This document shows positions 1 to 5,936 of a stretch of DNA of 7,285 bases, in pieces. The notes under the pieces were generated by a model. The model searched no databases. It was not told the DNA's origin and was given only the letters and a program-made list of their open reading frames with translations. This DNA comes from Betaproteobacteria bacterium (GTDB lineage: Bacteria; Pseudomonadota; Gammaproteobacteria; Burkholderiales; Burkholderiaceae_E): contig RFPW01000109.1 in NCBI GenBank assembly GCA_009925965.1, positions 1-7,285 of the forward strand. The letters are read 5' to 3'. Position numbers and translations under genes: made by a program. Position 1 is the first letter of the stretch; every line of letters starts with the position of its first letter.

Positions 1-114
1 GGCGCACCCACGAAGCGAGCGTTGCCCTACAGCGGCTTTGGCGTCCCGTTGTTCGTGGCCGGGATGATGGTGAGCGCCTTTGCCCTTCGTTCAATCGTCA
101 CTGAGATGACCTGA
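1..114 (+). CDS. bchG: C-terminal fragment of a membrane protein, probably bacteriochlorophyll synthase BchG
   Basis: Frame 1 is open from the window edge to a TGA at 112-114 and gives 37 residues; the other two plus frames stop earlier. The end is hydrophobic and contains GVPLFVAGMMVSAFALR, preceded by a Tyr-Ser-Gly-Phe-Gly stretch. This resembles, from memory, the last transmembrane helix of the UbiA-family (bacterio)chlorophyll synthases, where a Tyr...Gly...LeuTyrValLeuGlyMet pattern is typical. BchG esterifies bacteriochlorophyllide a with geranylgeranyl pyrophosphate in the membrane, the step just before BchP. The bchP start lies 39 nt downstream on the same strand, so the two are probably co-transcribed. 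The fragment is short. The main alternative is another polytopic membrane protein of the cluster, such as the LhaA/PucC-like Bch2 protein that often sits upstream of bchP. Confidence 0.55.
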   Translation, partial: GAPTKRALPYSGFGVPLFVAGMMVSAFALRSIVTEMT

Positions 115-139
115 CCGTTCCAATATCGACACAGTAACT

Positions 140-145
140 GGGAGA
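140..145 (+). promoter_or_regulatory. Ribosome binding site of bchP
   Basis: GGGAGA lies 8 nt before the ATG at 154. It supports the long N-terminus of BchP over any internal start. Confidence 0.7.
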
Positions 146-153
146 CCATTCTT

Positions 154-1419
154 ATGAATGCCACCGAATCTTGGATCACGCGCGAAAACCAGACCCCCTC
201 GGAAGGGGCCAGCGGGGAAAAAACGGAGATTTATGACGTTGTGGTAGTAGGTGGCGGGCCTGCGGGCGCCACGGCCGCTGAAGAACTCGCCCGCAAAGGG
301 CGGTCCGTGTTGTTGCTCGACCGGGCGGGACGAGTCAAACCGTGTGGCGGCGCAATACCACCTCGGCTCATCAAGGATTACCGGATTCCCGACAACTTGT
401 TGGTCGCACGCGCCAACGCGGCACGGATGGTTTCGCCGAACACAGTTAATGTCGACATGCCCATTGAAGGCGGCTTTGTCGGCATGGTCGACCGCGAACA
501 TTTTGATGAGTGGTTGCGGGTCCGGGCGGCCGATGCCGGAGCGATTCGACGCGTCGGCGTTTTCGATAAACTCGAGCGCGATGCCGATGGCATCAGCCGG
601 GTTCATTATCGAATTCGCGATCGAAGGGTGCCCGGAGAAGGTCGTCTTGAAAGCGTCCGTGCACGCGCGATCATTGGCGCCGATGGTGCCAAGTCCGGCG
701 TGGGACGCCAGGCCATCCCTGGTGCCAAAGAAACACAATATGTGTTCGCGTATCACGAGATTATCGAAGCGCCCGCGGTTAAACCCCCGGGCTATGACGG
801 ATCGCGTTGCGATGTCTGGTATCAGGGCAAGGTATCGCCAGATTTTTACGGCTGGGTGTTCCCGCATGGCAATACGCTGAGCGTCGGGACGGGTAGCGCC
901 GATAAGGGTTTTTCATTGAAAAATGCGGTCGGCACCCTGCGTGAAGCGACCGGACTCAAAGACGCTGTGACCTTGCGCCGCGAAGGGGCACCGCTGCCCA
1001 TGAAGCCGCTCAAGCGCTGGGATAACGGGCGCGATGTGGTGCTCGCGGGTGATGCGGCGGGCGTTGTGGCCCCCGCGTCCGGTGAAGGCATTTATTACGC
1101 AATGGTCGGCGGGTCGCTTGCCGCAGATGCGGTCGAAGGGTTACTAAGCACCGGTGATGCGCGAGCGCTTGCGACGGCTCGCAAACGCTTCATGAAGGCC
1201 CACGGTACGGTCTTTATGGTTCTTGGAATCATGCAGTACTTTTGGTACAGCAGCGATAAGCGTCGGGAACGGTTTGTCAGTATTTGTCGCGACCGCGATG
1301 TTCAGCAGTTGACCTTTGAGTCGTACATGAATAAAGAACTGGTTCGCAAAAAGCCAATGGCCCATGTGCGCATTTTCTTTAAGGACATGGCTCATCTGCT
1401 CGGCTTCGCCAGGGTCTAA
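154..1419 (+). CDS. bchP: Geranylgeranyl diphosphate/bacteriochlorophyll geranylgeranyl reductase BchP
   Basis: This flavoenzyme reduces three double bonds of the geranylgeranyl tail of bacteriochlorophyll a to phytyl, using NADPH, at the membrane. The 421-residue product has an FAD-binding Rossmann motif VVVVGGGPAGATAAEELARKG at about residues 29-49, then a KPCGGAIPP motif at 62-70 typical of geranylgeranyl reductases. The second FAD motif, LAGDAAGVVAPASGEGIYYA, lies at about 296-315. The C-terminal region has the BchP-specific stretches FWYSSDKRRERF and ESYMNKELVRKKPMAHVRIF. It differs from usual family members (about 390-410 residues) by a hydrophilic N-terminal extension of about 25 residues; the ribosome site at 140-145 supports this start. 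It follows the presumed bchG end by 39 nt and ends at TAA directly before a hairpin. A long antisense reading frame in its first half is a shadow. Confidence 0.96.
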   Translation: MNATESWITRENQTPSEGASGEKTEIYDVVVVGGGPAGATAAEELARKGRSVLLLDRAGRVKPCGGAIPPRLIKDYRIPDNLLVARANAARMVSPNTVNVDMPIEGGFVGMVDREHFDEWLRVRAADAGAIRRVGVFDKLERDADGISRVHYRIRDRRVPGEGRLESVRARAIIGADGAKSGVGRQAIPGAKETQYVFAYHEIIEAPAVKPPGYDGSRCDVWYQGKVSPDFYGWVFPHGNTLSVGTGSADKGFSLKNAVGTLREATGLKDAVTLRREGAPLPMKPLKRWDNGRDVVLAGDAAGVVAPASGEGIYYAMVGGSLAADAVEGLLSTGDARALATARKRFMKAHGTVFMVLGIMQYFWYSSDKRRERFVSICRDRDVQQLTFESYMNKELVRKKPMAHVRIFFKDMAHLLGFARV

Positions 1420-1436
1420 CCCGAGTCTGACTCGGG
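1420..1436 (+). terminator. Hairpin immediately after the bchP stop, possible terminator
   Basis: CCCGAGT, a CTG loop and ACTCGGG form a perfect 7-bp stem with a 3-nt loop starting at the base after the bchP stop codon. No convincing T tract follows on either strand (GCTT on plus, TTAG on minus). It could therefore act as a weak intrinsic terminator, possibly in both directions between the convergent genes, or as an mRNA 3'-end stabiliser. Confidence 0.5.
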
Positions 1437-1443
1437 GCTTGGG

Positions 1444-1458
1444 CGCGCAGGCTGCGCG
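1444..1458. other. Second short hairpin in the convergent gap
   Basis: CGCGCA, a GGC loop and TGCGCG form a perfect 6-bp GC-rich stem 7 nt after the first hairpin. There is no T tract. It may assist the first hairpin in stopping convergent transcription. Confidence 0.4.
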
Positions 1459-1484
1459 AGGGGACTTTGGGCGAGGGGACTTTG
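1456..1484. repeat. Two-copy tandem repeat, 14-bp unit
   Basis: GCGAGGGGACTTTG occurs perfectly at 1456-1469 and 1471-1484, a period of 15 bp. The first copy overlaps the right arm of the second hairpin. The repeat lies wholly in the non-coding gap between bchP and the hydrolase gene. No function can be read from it; it may come from replication slippage. Confidence 0.8.
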
Positions 1485-1498
1485 TGCGGTAACTCTGT

Positions 1499-2467
1499 TT
1501 ACTGCAGGAATTGATGAACGGTGAGGGCGGATTCCGCTGGGGCTTCCTCCTGTGGAAGGTGCCCGACGCCGTTCATTCGCACCAGACGGGCATTGGGCAG
1601 CGCGCGCAGATAGTCGCCTGCATTGGCCACCGGAATCATCGCGTCCTGGTCGCCCCAGAGCAAGAGCGTCGGTACCTTGATGCTGGCCAGAATCGGATTG
1701 GGATCCCGCAGGGTTGATTGCTCCAGACGGGCAATCAGGGCTGGCCGCACGCCCGGTACCAACATCAGCTCGTGGTATCTGGTCAGGCGCTGTTCGGTCA
1801 TCACTGAGGCGCTCGCATATGCGGGTTCGAGGCTCATGCGCAACAAGGATTTCGGCAGGACATAGCGCATTGCTTGCAGGCTCAATCCGATCTCGGGTGT
1901 TTTGCCATACTCAAAGCCCGGGCTGGCAAATCCGTCTGGGGCGACCAGCACGAGTTTCTCGATGCGTTCCGGGTGGGCTGCGGCAAAGTTCCAGGCCAAT
2001 CGTCCCCCAATGGAATGACCGATGAGGCTGATTTTTTGAATCCCGAGGTGGTTCAGTAAATCGAGAAGTACAACTATTCCGCGGGCATCGGTGTAATCGC
2101 CGCTGGCATCGGGGCCGGTCAGGCCGTGTCCTGGGAGGTCGTATCGGATCACTCGAAAATCCTGTGATAAAACCGGAACCCAGTCCTCCCAAGTGTGCAA
2201 ACTCGAACCAAAGCCATGCAGCATCACCACGGTCGGAACGGGCTGTGGCGATTGGTCTGGTTTGGGCGCCATCGGCATGGGAATCGTGGGTCCGTTCGAA
2301 CGTACGTGTAAGCGCAATCCCGCGAGATCCATAAATTCTGAGGGCGACTGGGCATAACGAGATTCAAGCGCAACGCGATCCAGGTCGGGCGTCCACAGCC
2401 AGATGACCGCGCCCACCACCAAAATGGCAAATATCCCTAAACCGGTGATCAGCCAATCTTTCTGCAA
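1499..2467 (-). CDS. Membrane-anchored alpha/beta hydrolase of unknown substrate
   Basis: The 322-residue protein begins with an uncleaved-looking signal anchor (about residues 6-25, ITGLGIFAILVVGAVIWLW). An alpha/beta hydrolase domain follows from about residue 46. Visible motifs are the oxyanion-hole HGFGSS at 84-89, the nucleophile elbow GHSIGG with Ser152, the acid WGDQD with Asp275, and GVGHLPQEE with His303, so the Ser-Asp-His triad is intact. The start is TTG; no ATG or GTG precedes it before an in-frame stop, and the first internal Met (46) would remove the anchor. A GGAG 8 nt upstream supports TTG. BchO, a hydrolase-fold protein of photosynthesis clusters, usually sits with bchI/bchD; I recall its elbow as GHSAGA, unlike the GHSIGG here, so I do not call it BchO. 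The gene is convergent with bchP and divergent from LPOR. The fold and anchor are clear; the substrate is unknown. Confidence 0.88.
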   Translation of the reverse strand: MQKDWLITGLGIFAILVVGAVIWLWTPDLDRVALESRYAQSPSEFMDLAGLRLHVRSNGPTIPMPMAPKPDQSPQPVPTVVMLHGFGSSLHTWEDWVPVLSQDFRVIRYDLPGHGLTGPDASGDYTDARGIVVLLDLLNHLGIQKISLIGHSIGGRLAWNFAAAHPERIEKLVLVAPDGFASPGFEYGKTPEIGLSLQAMRYVLPKSLLRMSLEPAYASASVMTEQRLTRYHELMLVPGVRPALIARLEQSTLRDPNPILASIKVPTLLLWGDQDAMIPVANAGDYLRALPNARLVRMNGVGHLPQEEAPAESALTVHQFLQ

Positions 2468-2483
2468 CGCGTTGTCTCCAACG
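2465..2483. promoter_or_regulatory. Inverted repeats in the LPOR/hydrolase divergent gap, possible operator
   Basis: CAACGCGTTG at 2465-2474 is a perfect 10-bp palindrome that covers the TTG start of the hydrolase gene. CAACG recurs at 2479-2483, so CGTTG-TCTC-CAACG at 2470-2483 forms a second inverted repeat. The whole space between the two divergent start codons is only 32 bp. A regulator bound here could affect both genes, but short palindromes also arise by chance. Confidence 0.3.
2476..2479 (-). promoter_or_regulatory. Ribosome binding site deciding the TTG start of the hydrolase
   Basis: Read on the minus strand, GGAG lies 8 nt before the TTG at 2467. It is the only good Shine-Dalgarno match in the short open region upstream and supports initiation at TTG. 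Confidence 0.6.
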
Positions 2484-2499
2484 TTAAATCTCCCAACTT

Positions 2500-3468
2500 A
2501 TGAGTCAACAAGCCCCACTAACCGCGGTTATTACCGGAGCCTCTTCTGGTGTCGGACTCTACGCCACCCAGGCCCTGGTGAAGCGAGGATGGCACGTTGT
2601 GATGGCTTGTCGAAACCTTAGCAAGGCACGCCAGGCGGCGCAGATGCTGGGGCTTTCAGACCGTCAGGTGACCCCAATGCTGGTGGATTTGGGCGCACTC
2701 GATAGCGTTCGTCATTTTGTGCACGCCCTCGAAGAGCAATCCGTTGCAATTGATTCGCTCGTCTGCAACGCCGCAGTGTATTTACCCCGTCTCAAAGAGC
2801 CCATGCGCTCGCCTGAGGGCTTCGAGATCAGTGTGGCGACAAATCACTTTGGCCATTTCCTGCTCGCCAATCTGCTTCTCGAGTCGCTGCGCAAATCGCG
2901 GTGTACGCCACCACGCTTGATTACGCTGGGGACCGTGACCGCGAACTCGGAGGAGTTTGGGGGTAAGGTCCCGATCCCCGCCCCCGCGAATATCGGAAAT
3001 CTTGAAGGCCTCGAAGCGGGGTTTCAGGCACCTGTTTCGATGATCGATGGCAAACAATTCAAGGCCGGCAAGGCCTATAAGGACAGCAAACTGTGCAACA
3101 TGATCATGAGTCGTGAAATGCATCAGCGATTCCATGCGAGCACCGGGATTGTATTTAATACCCTCTACCCGGGGTGCGTTGCGGACACAGCGCTATTTCG
3201 CGAAACGCCAAAAGCATTTCAGACAATTTTTCCCTGGTTTCAGAAAAACATCACCAAAGGGTACGTCACGCAGACCCTTGCCGGCGAGCGGGTTGCTCAG
3301 GTGGTCGCCGACCCCGGGTTTGAACAGTCTGGTGTGCATTGGAGTTGGGGAAACCGCCAGCAGGAGGGCCGGCAGGCATTTTCTCAGCCCCTCTCCAGTC
3401 AGGCGACCGATCGCGCAAAAGGCGAGCGCCTGTGGGCGCTCAGCGAACGGCTGGTGGGTCTGGCCTGA
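2500..3468 (+). CDS. por: Light-dependent protochlorophyllide oxidoreductase (LPOR)
   Basis: LPOR is a short-chain dehydrogenase that uses light and NADPH to reduce the C17=C18 bond of protochlorophyllide, giving chlorophyllide. It is an oxygen-insensitive alternative to the nitrogenase-like BchLNB enzyme. The 322 residues match the cyanobacterial length. The N-terminal NADPH motif is ITGASSGVGLY (11-21), followed by ACRN with Cys37, CNAAVY (89-94) and ATNHFGHF (113-120). LPOR-specific stretches are GTVTAN (144-149), GGKVPIPAPANIG (154-166) and MIDGKQFKAGKAYKDSKLCN (181-200). Catalytic Tyr193 and Lys197 are present, as are Cys199, Tyr223 and Cys226 in YPGCVADT. The C-terminus HWSWGNRQQEGRQAF is also LPOR-specific and rules out a generic dehydrogenase. 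No Shine-Dalgarno sequence precedes the ATG. The gene is divergent from the hydrolase and overlaps puhE tail to tail by 29 bp. Base composition looks like its neighbours by eye, so any transfer was not recent or came from a similar genome. Confidence 0.96.
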   Translation: MSQQAPLTAVITGASSGVGLYATQALVKRGWHVVMACRNLSKARQAAQMLGLSDRQVTPMLVDLGALDSVRHFVHALEEQSVAIDSLVCNAAVYLPRLKEPMRSPEGFEISVATNHFGHFLLANLLLESLRKSRCTPPRLITLGTVTANSEEFGGKVPIPAPANIGNLEGLEAGFQAPVSMIDGKQFKAGKAYKDSKLCNMIMSREMHQRFHASTGIVFNTLYPGCVADTALFRETPKAFQTIFPWFQKNITKGYVTQTLAGERVAQVVADPGFEQSGVHWSWGNRQQEGRQAFSQPLSSQATDRAKGERLWALSERLVGLA

Positions 3469-4231
3469 GGAGGTCCCGCTCGCCGAGGCCCCAGCGCCAC
3501 ATCCAGTTGGTCGGCAGCGGCAGGATCATCAAGCAGTGTTCGAACATGGCCAGACCGGAGAGTGTGGCGAGCAGGGTCATGCTTACAGCTTCAAAGCTGC
3601 CGGTTTCGTTCGCCAATGCCGCCCGAATCAAGAGTACGGTCACCGTTGTACCAATCGCGATCGAGATTGGAAAGAGCGGATTCATCGATCGTTTTCGCAG
3701 AAATCCGCGCAAATAACTGAGATGCGGGGGGAGCCAGTCTGCATTGAGGTTTCGAACCCCAAGGAACACGTTGAGTCTGGCGCTCTCGTGCATGCAAAAT
3801 ACGAGAAGTAGCGTCCACAAGCCGACCCGATTGGGTTGTTCCCAGGTCAGTGCGAAAACGATTAGAAGTGCGATCACGATTGCCGCTTCGTGATAAAGGC
3901 TTGATTCAAGCGCATGGCCAAAATGTCGCCAGCCAGAGCATCCCGGCTCACAGGCGATCTTGCGTGGGCCCGTCACAAAGCCGGTGTAATAGCTGAGTTC
4001 CAGCCAGCCCCAGATGAGCATGGCGTAAAAGAATCCGGCGTACGCGCCGGCGGCCGTTTGGTCATCGGCGACGTTGTACAGCCCCAGAAACCCGACGCCC
4101 ATCAAGACTGCCGAGCCGAGCACACTCCAGCGGAAGGTGTGCTGCGGCAAACCGTCCAGATACAAGACAATGCCGGTCGAGAACCACCAGACAAAGGCAC
4201 TGAATAGCGCGGGCGCCGCAGACTCCAACAC
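3440..4231 (-). CDS. puhE: Photosynthetic complex assembly protein PuhE
   Basis: PuhE is a polytopic membrane protein of photosynthesis clusters that affects reaction-centre/LH1 assembly; its biochemical role is not established. The 263 residues contain about seven hydrophobic segments (roughly 9-27, 36-53, 62-82, 115-130, 136-148, 187-206 and 217-238). Family-typical stretches are FVWWFSTGIVLYLDGLP (13-29), WLELSYYTGFVTGPR (76-90), HESARLNVFLGVRN (148-161) and NPLFPISI (184-191). The start is GTG, only 5 nt after the acsF stop and without a clear ribosome site, so translation is probably coupled to acsF. It is the last gene of the minus-strand operon. Its final codons lie antisense to the end of LPOR. 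In many purple bacteria hemA follows puhE; here LPOR occupies that place in the opposite orientation. Confidence 0.93.
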   Translation of the reverse strand: MLESAAPALFSAFVWWFSTGIVLYLDGLPQHTFRWSVLGSAVLMGVGFLGLYNVADDQTAAGAYAGFFYAMLIWGWLELSYYTGFVTGPRKIACEPGCSGWRHFGHALESSLYHEAAIVIALLIVFALTWEQPNRVGLWTLLLVFCMHESARLNVFLGVRNLNADWLPPHLSYLRGFLRKRSMNPLFPISIAIGTTVTVLLIRAALANETGSFEAVSMTLLATLSGLAMFEHCLMILPLPTNWMWRWGLGERDLLRPDPPAVR

Positions 4232-4236
4232 TCGGT

Positions 4237-5355
4237 CTACCAGGCCGGCACTACGCGGACGTCGTCTGGCAGCGCGTGCCGGTGCACCGGGCGCAGGAAG
4301 AGGCGTACGAATGTCATTGCGATCTTCAGATTCGAACCCAGCGCCTGCACTTTGCCCAGCAGGCCTCCACGCGCTTTCGCTGCCTGAATGGCTTCGAAGC
4401 TGGTGCGCATCGACTCCAGCCCGGCACGGAACGCGGGATGTTCAATATCCAGGGACACCGGGAAAATCTGCCGTGAGATCGCCGTCGTAATTCTGAACAC
4501 CTGGAAGCCGAATTCGTCTGGTTTCATGCCTAGCGCTTCAAACATGTAAGGCCGCGTGTGGTCGCGCACGTACATCGTGGCGAACACCGCGAGCAGGAAG
4601 AAGCGGATCCAGAGCTTGTTGACCCCACTTTGCAGCTTAGGATCCGCCTTCATCAGCACGGCGAAAGCCTCGCCGTGACGGAACTCATCCAGACACCACT
4701 GTTCGAACCAGCGGAAAATTGGGTGAAAGCGCCGATCCGGATGTTCCTCGAGGGTCCGGTGGATGGTGATGTAACGGGCATAACCAATCTTCTCGGAAAG
4801 ATAGGTCGCGTAGAAAATGAATTTTGGTTTGAAGAAGGTATACGCCTTGGTACGACGTAGCGCGGGCAGATCCAGGCCGACGTTGAAGTCCTTGAGTGCG
4901 CGGTTTATGAAGCCCGAATGGCGCGATTCATCGCGGGCCATATAGCCCATCAACTCGCGCATTTCCGGATTTTTGACCTTGGCGCGGATGTCCGCATAAA
5001 GCACGCAGCCGCTGTATTCGGACGTGGCAGAACTAATCAAAAAATCGAAGAACTCGTTGCGTAGCCCCTCAGGCAACGCCATGACTTCGGCGCCGAACGC
5101 ATCGTCCCGCTCAAAGTGGTCCTTGTTAGCGTCGCTTCTGAATTCCGATATCAACTGGTCCCACTCGGCCTGGACCGAAGACACGTCGATCCGATCCATT
5201 GCCTCGAAGTCGGTGGTGTAGAACTTCGGGCTGATCAGGGAATCGGCGCGGGCCTGATTGAATGCATCATCAGAACTGTTGATCGGCGCTACGAATGGCA
5301 CGCTGATCGGATCGACGGGGATGGAGTCTGAGCGTGAAGACAGAATTGCTGACAT
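4237..5355 (-). CDS. acsF: Oxygen-dependent Mg-protoporphyrin IX monomethyl ester cyclase AcsF
   Basis: AcsF is a diiron enzyme that forms the isocyclic ring E of chlorophylls, converting Mg-protoporphyrin IX monomethyl ester to (divinyl-)protochlorophyllide with O2. The 372-residue protein shows candidate iron ligands Glu113 (SEYSG), Glu143 and His146 (ARDESRHSG), Glu203 or Glu204 (HRTLEEHP), and Glu224 and His227 (LDEFRHGEA), the two-fold E/ExxH pattern of the family. Other typical stretches are LYADIRAKVKNPEMRELMGY (119-138) and FFKPKFIFYATYLSEKIGYA (174-193). The ATG is preceded by AAGGA with 8 nt spacing. The first 40 residues are polar and variable, as usual. It lies 20 nt after puhC and 5 nt before puhE in the puh operon. 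Its product is the substrate (directly or after 8-vinyl reduction) of the LPOR encoded beyond puhE. Confidence 0.96.
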   Translation of the reverse strand: MSAILSSRSDSIPVDPISVPFVAPINSSDDAFNQARADSLISPKFYTTDFEAMDRIDVSSVQAEWDQLISEFRSDANKDHFERDDAFGAEVMALPEGLRNEFFDFLISSATSEYSGCVLYADIRAKVKNPEMRELMGYMARDESRHSGFINRALKDFNVGLDLPALRRTKAYTFFKPKFIFYATYLSEKIGYARYITIHRTLEEHPDRRFHPIFRWFEQWCLDEFRHGEAFAVLMKADPKLQSGVNKLWIRFFLLAVFATMYVRDHTRPYMFEALGMKPDEFGFQVFRITTAISRQIFPVSLDIEHPAFRAGLESMRTSFEAIQAAKARGGLLGKVQALGSNLKIAMTFVRLFLRPVHRHALPDDVRVVPAW

Positions 5356-5363
5356 GTCGTCAA

Positions 5364-5368
5364 TCCTT
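5364..5368 (-). promoter_or_regulatory. Ribosome binding site of acsF
   Basis: On the minus strand AAGGA lies 8 nt before the acsF ATG, in the 20-nt gap after puhC. It suggests that acsF starts independently rather than only by coupling. Confidence 0.7.
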
Positions 5369-5375
5369 CATGACG

Positions 5376-5936
5376 TTAGTTGCTATTGACACCGTTTGCT
5401 GTCGACACTTTAACGGAACTTGGAGCCGTTGGGACCGGTAACCAGCGACTGAACGATTTGGCGTTATCGGTCCCAAACGCCACCAGATCGAGTCGACGTC
5501 CAGTGACGGGGTCCGTTAGAGTCAGTCGCCCGTCGGCGTGCCCCGCGAGGTGAAACGCCACCTCCGAGCCTGCGCCACCGTGGCGCCGGTCGCGCGCCAT
5601 GCTGCGTAGGGTCGAGCGCACGAATGAGTCATCCCCGCCAGGGACGACTTCAACGAGTGCCTGGGTTGCGTTGTCGAAAACGGCGACAGCGCCGCCTGGG
5701 CGATCTTCAAAGCGCAAGTCGCGAGCGACGATTTCCCGTGCGGGCTGATCGACCGGATCAAAGCCGGCAAGTCGGGCGCCGCTGACCAGGGCGAGCGTGA
5801 GCAATGCCAGAGAAATTGCCGCATAGAGCGGAACTTTTGGAACCTGGTTGTCGTGTTCCTCGTCATGAGCCTGGTCAAACGCCCGCTCTCGCTCAAGTGC
5901 CGCGAGGATGCCGTTCGTGTGATTGGGTTGCGTCAT
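5376..5936 (-). CDS. puhC: Photosynthetic complex assembly protein PuhC
   Basis: PuhC is a single-pass membrane protein needed for efficient reaction-centre/LH1 assembly. The 186 residues begin with a polar, acidic cytoplasmic segment (about 1-34), then one transmembrane helix (about 36-55, PLYAAISLALLTLALVSGAR) and a periplasmic domain. That domain carries the family-typical DLRFEDRPGGAVAVFD (73-88), SFVRSTLRSMARDRR (104-118) and GRLTLTDPVTGRRLDLVAFG (136-155). The ATG overlaps the puhB stop (ATGA), and a GGAG lies 7 nt upstream within puhB. The tail after about 165 is low-complexity and variable. Confidence 0.93.
   Translation of the reverse strand: MTQPNHTNGILAALERERAFDQAHDEEHDNQVPKVPLYAAISLALLTLALVSGARLAGFDPVDQPAREIVARDLRFEDRPGGAVAVFDNATQALVEVVPGGDDSFVRSTLRSMARDRRHGGAGSEVAFHLAGHADGRLTLTDPVTGRRLDLVAFGTDNAKSFSRWLPVPTAPSSVKVSTANGVNSN

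Noticed and set aside
91..867. 258-codon minus-strand open frame antisense to bchP
   Set aside because: It lies opposite a strongly recognisable BchP, shows no recognisable domain, and is expected in GC-rich coding DNA with this codon phase.
1499..2467. Naming the hydrolase BchO
   Set aside because: The nucleophile elbow is GHSIGG, there is an N-terminal membrane anchor, and bchI/bchD are not adjacent. The evidence supports only a general alpha/beta hydrolase.
2473..2490. Possible PpsR/CrtJ operator (TGT-N12-ACA) upstream of LPOR
   Set aside because: TGT at 2473-2475 is followed after 12 bases by ATC, not ACA. No match was seen in the gaps before bchP or acsF either.
3113..3811. 232-codon plus-strand open frame spanning the LPOR 3' end and puhE antisense
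   Set aside because: It is out of frame with LPOR and antisense to a clear puhE. The composition is Arg/Pro/Ser-rich with no recognisable motif, so it is a shadow.
5351..5358. Palindrome GACATGTC over the acsF start codon
   Set aside because: An 8-bp palindrome is expected by chance in a window of this size, and no second copy was seen nearby.
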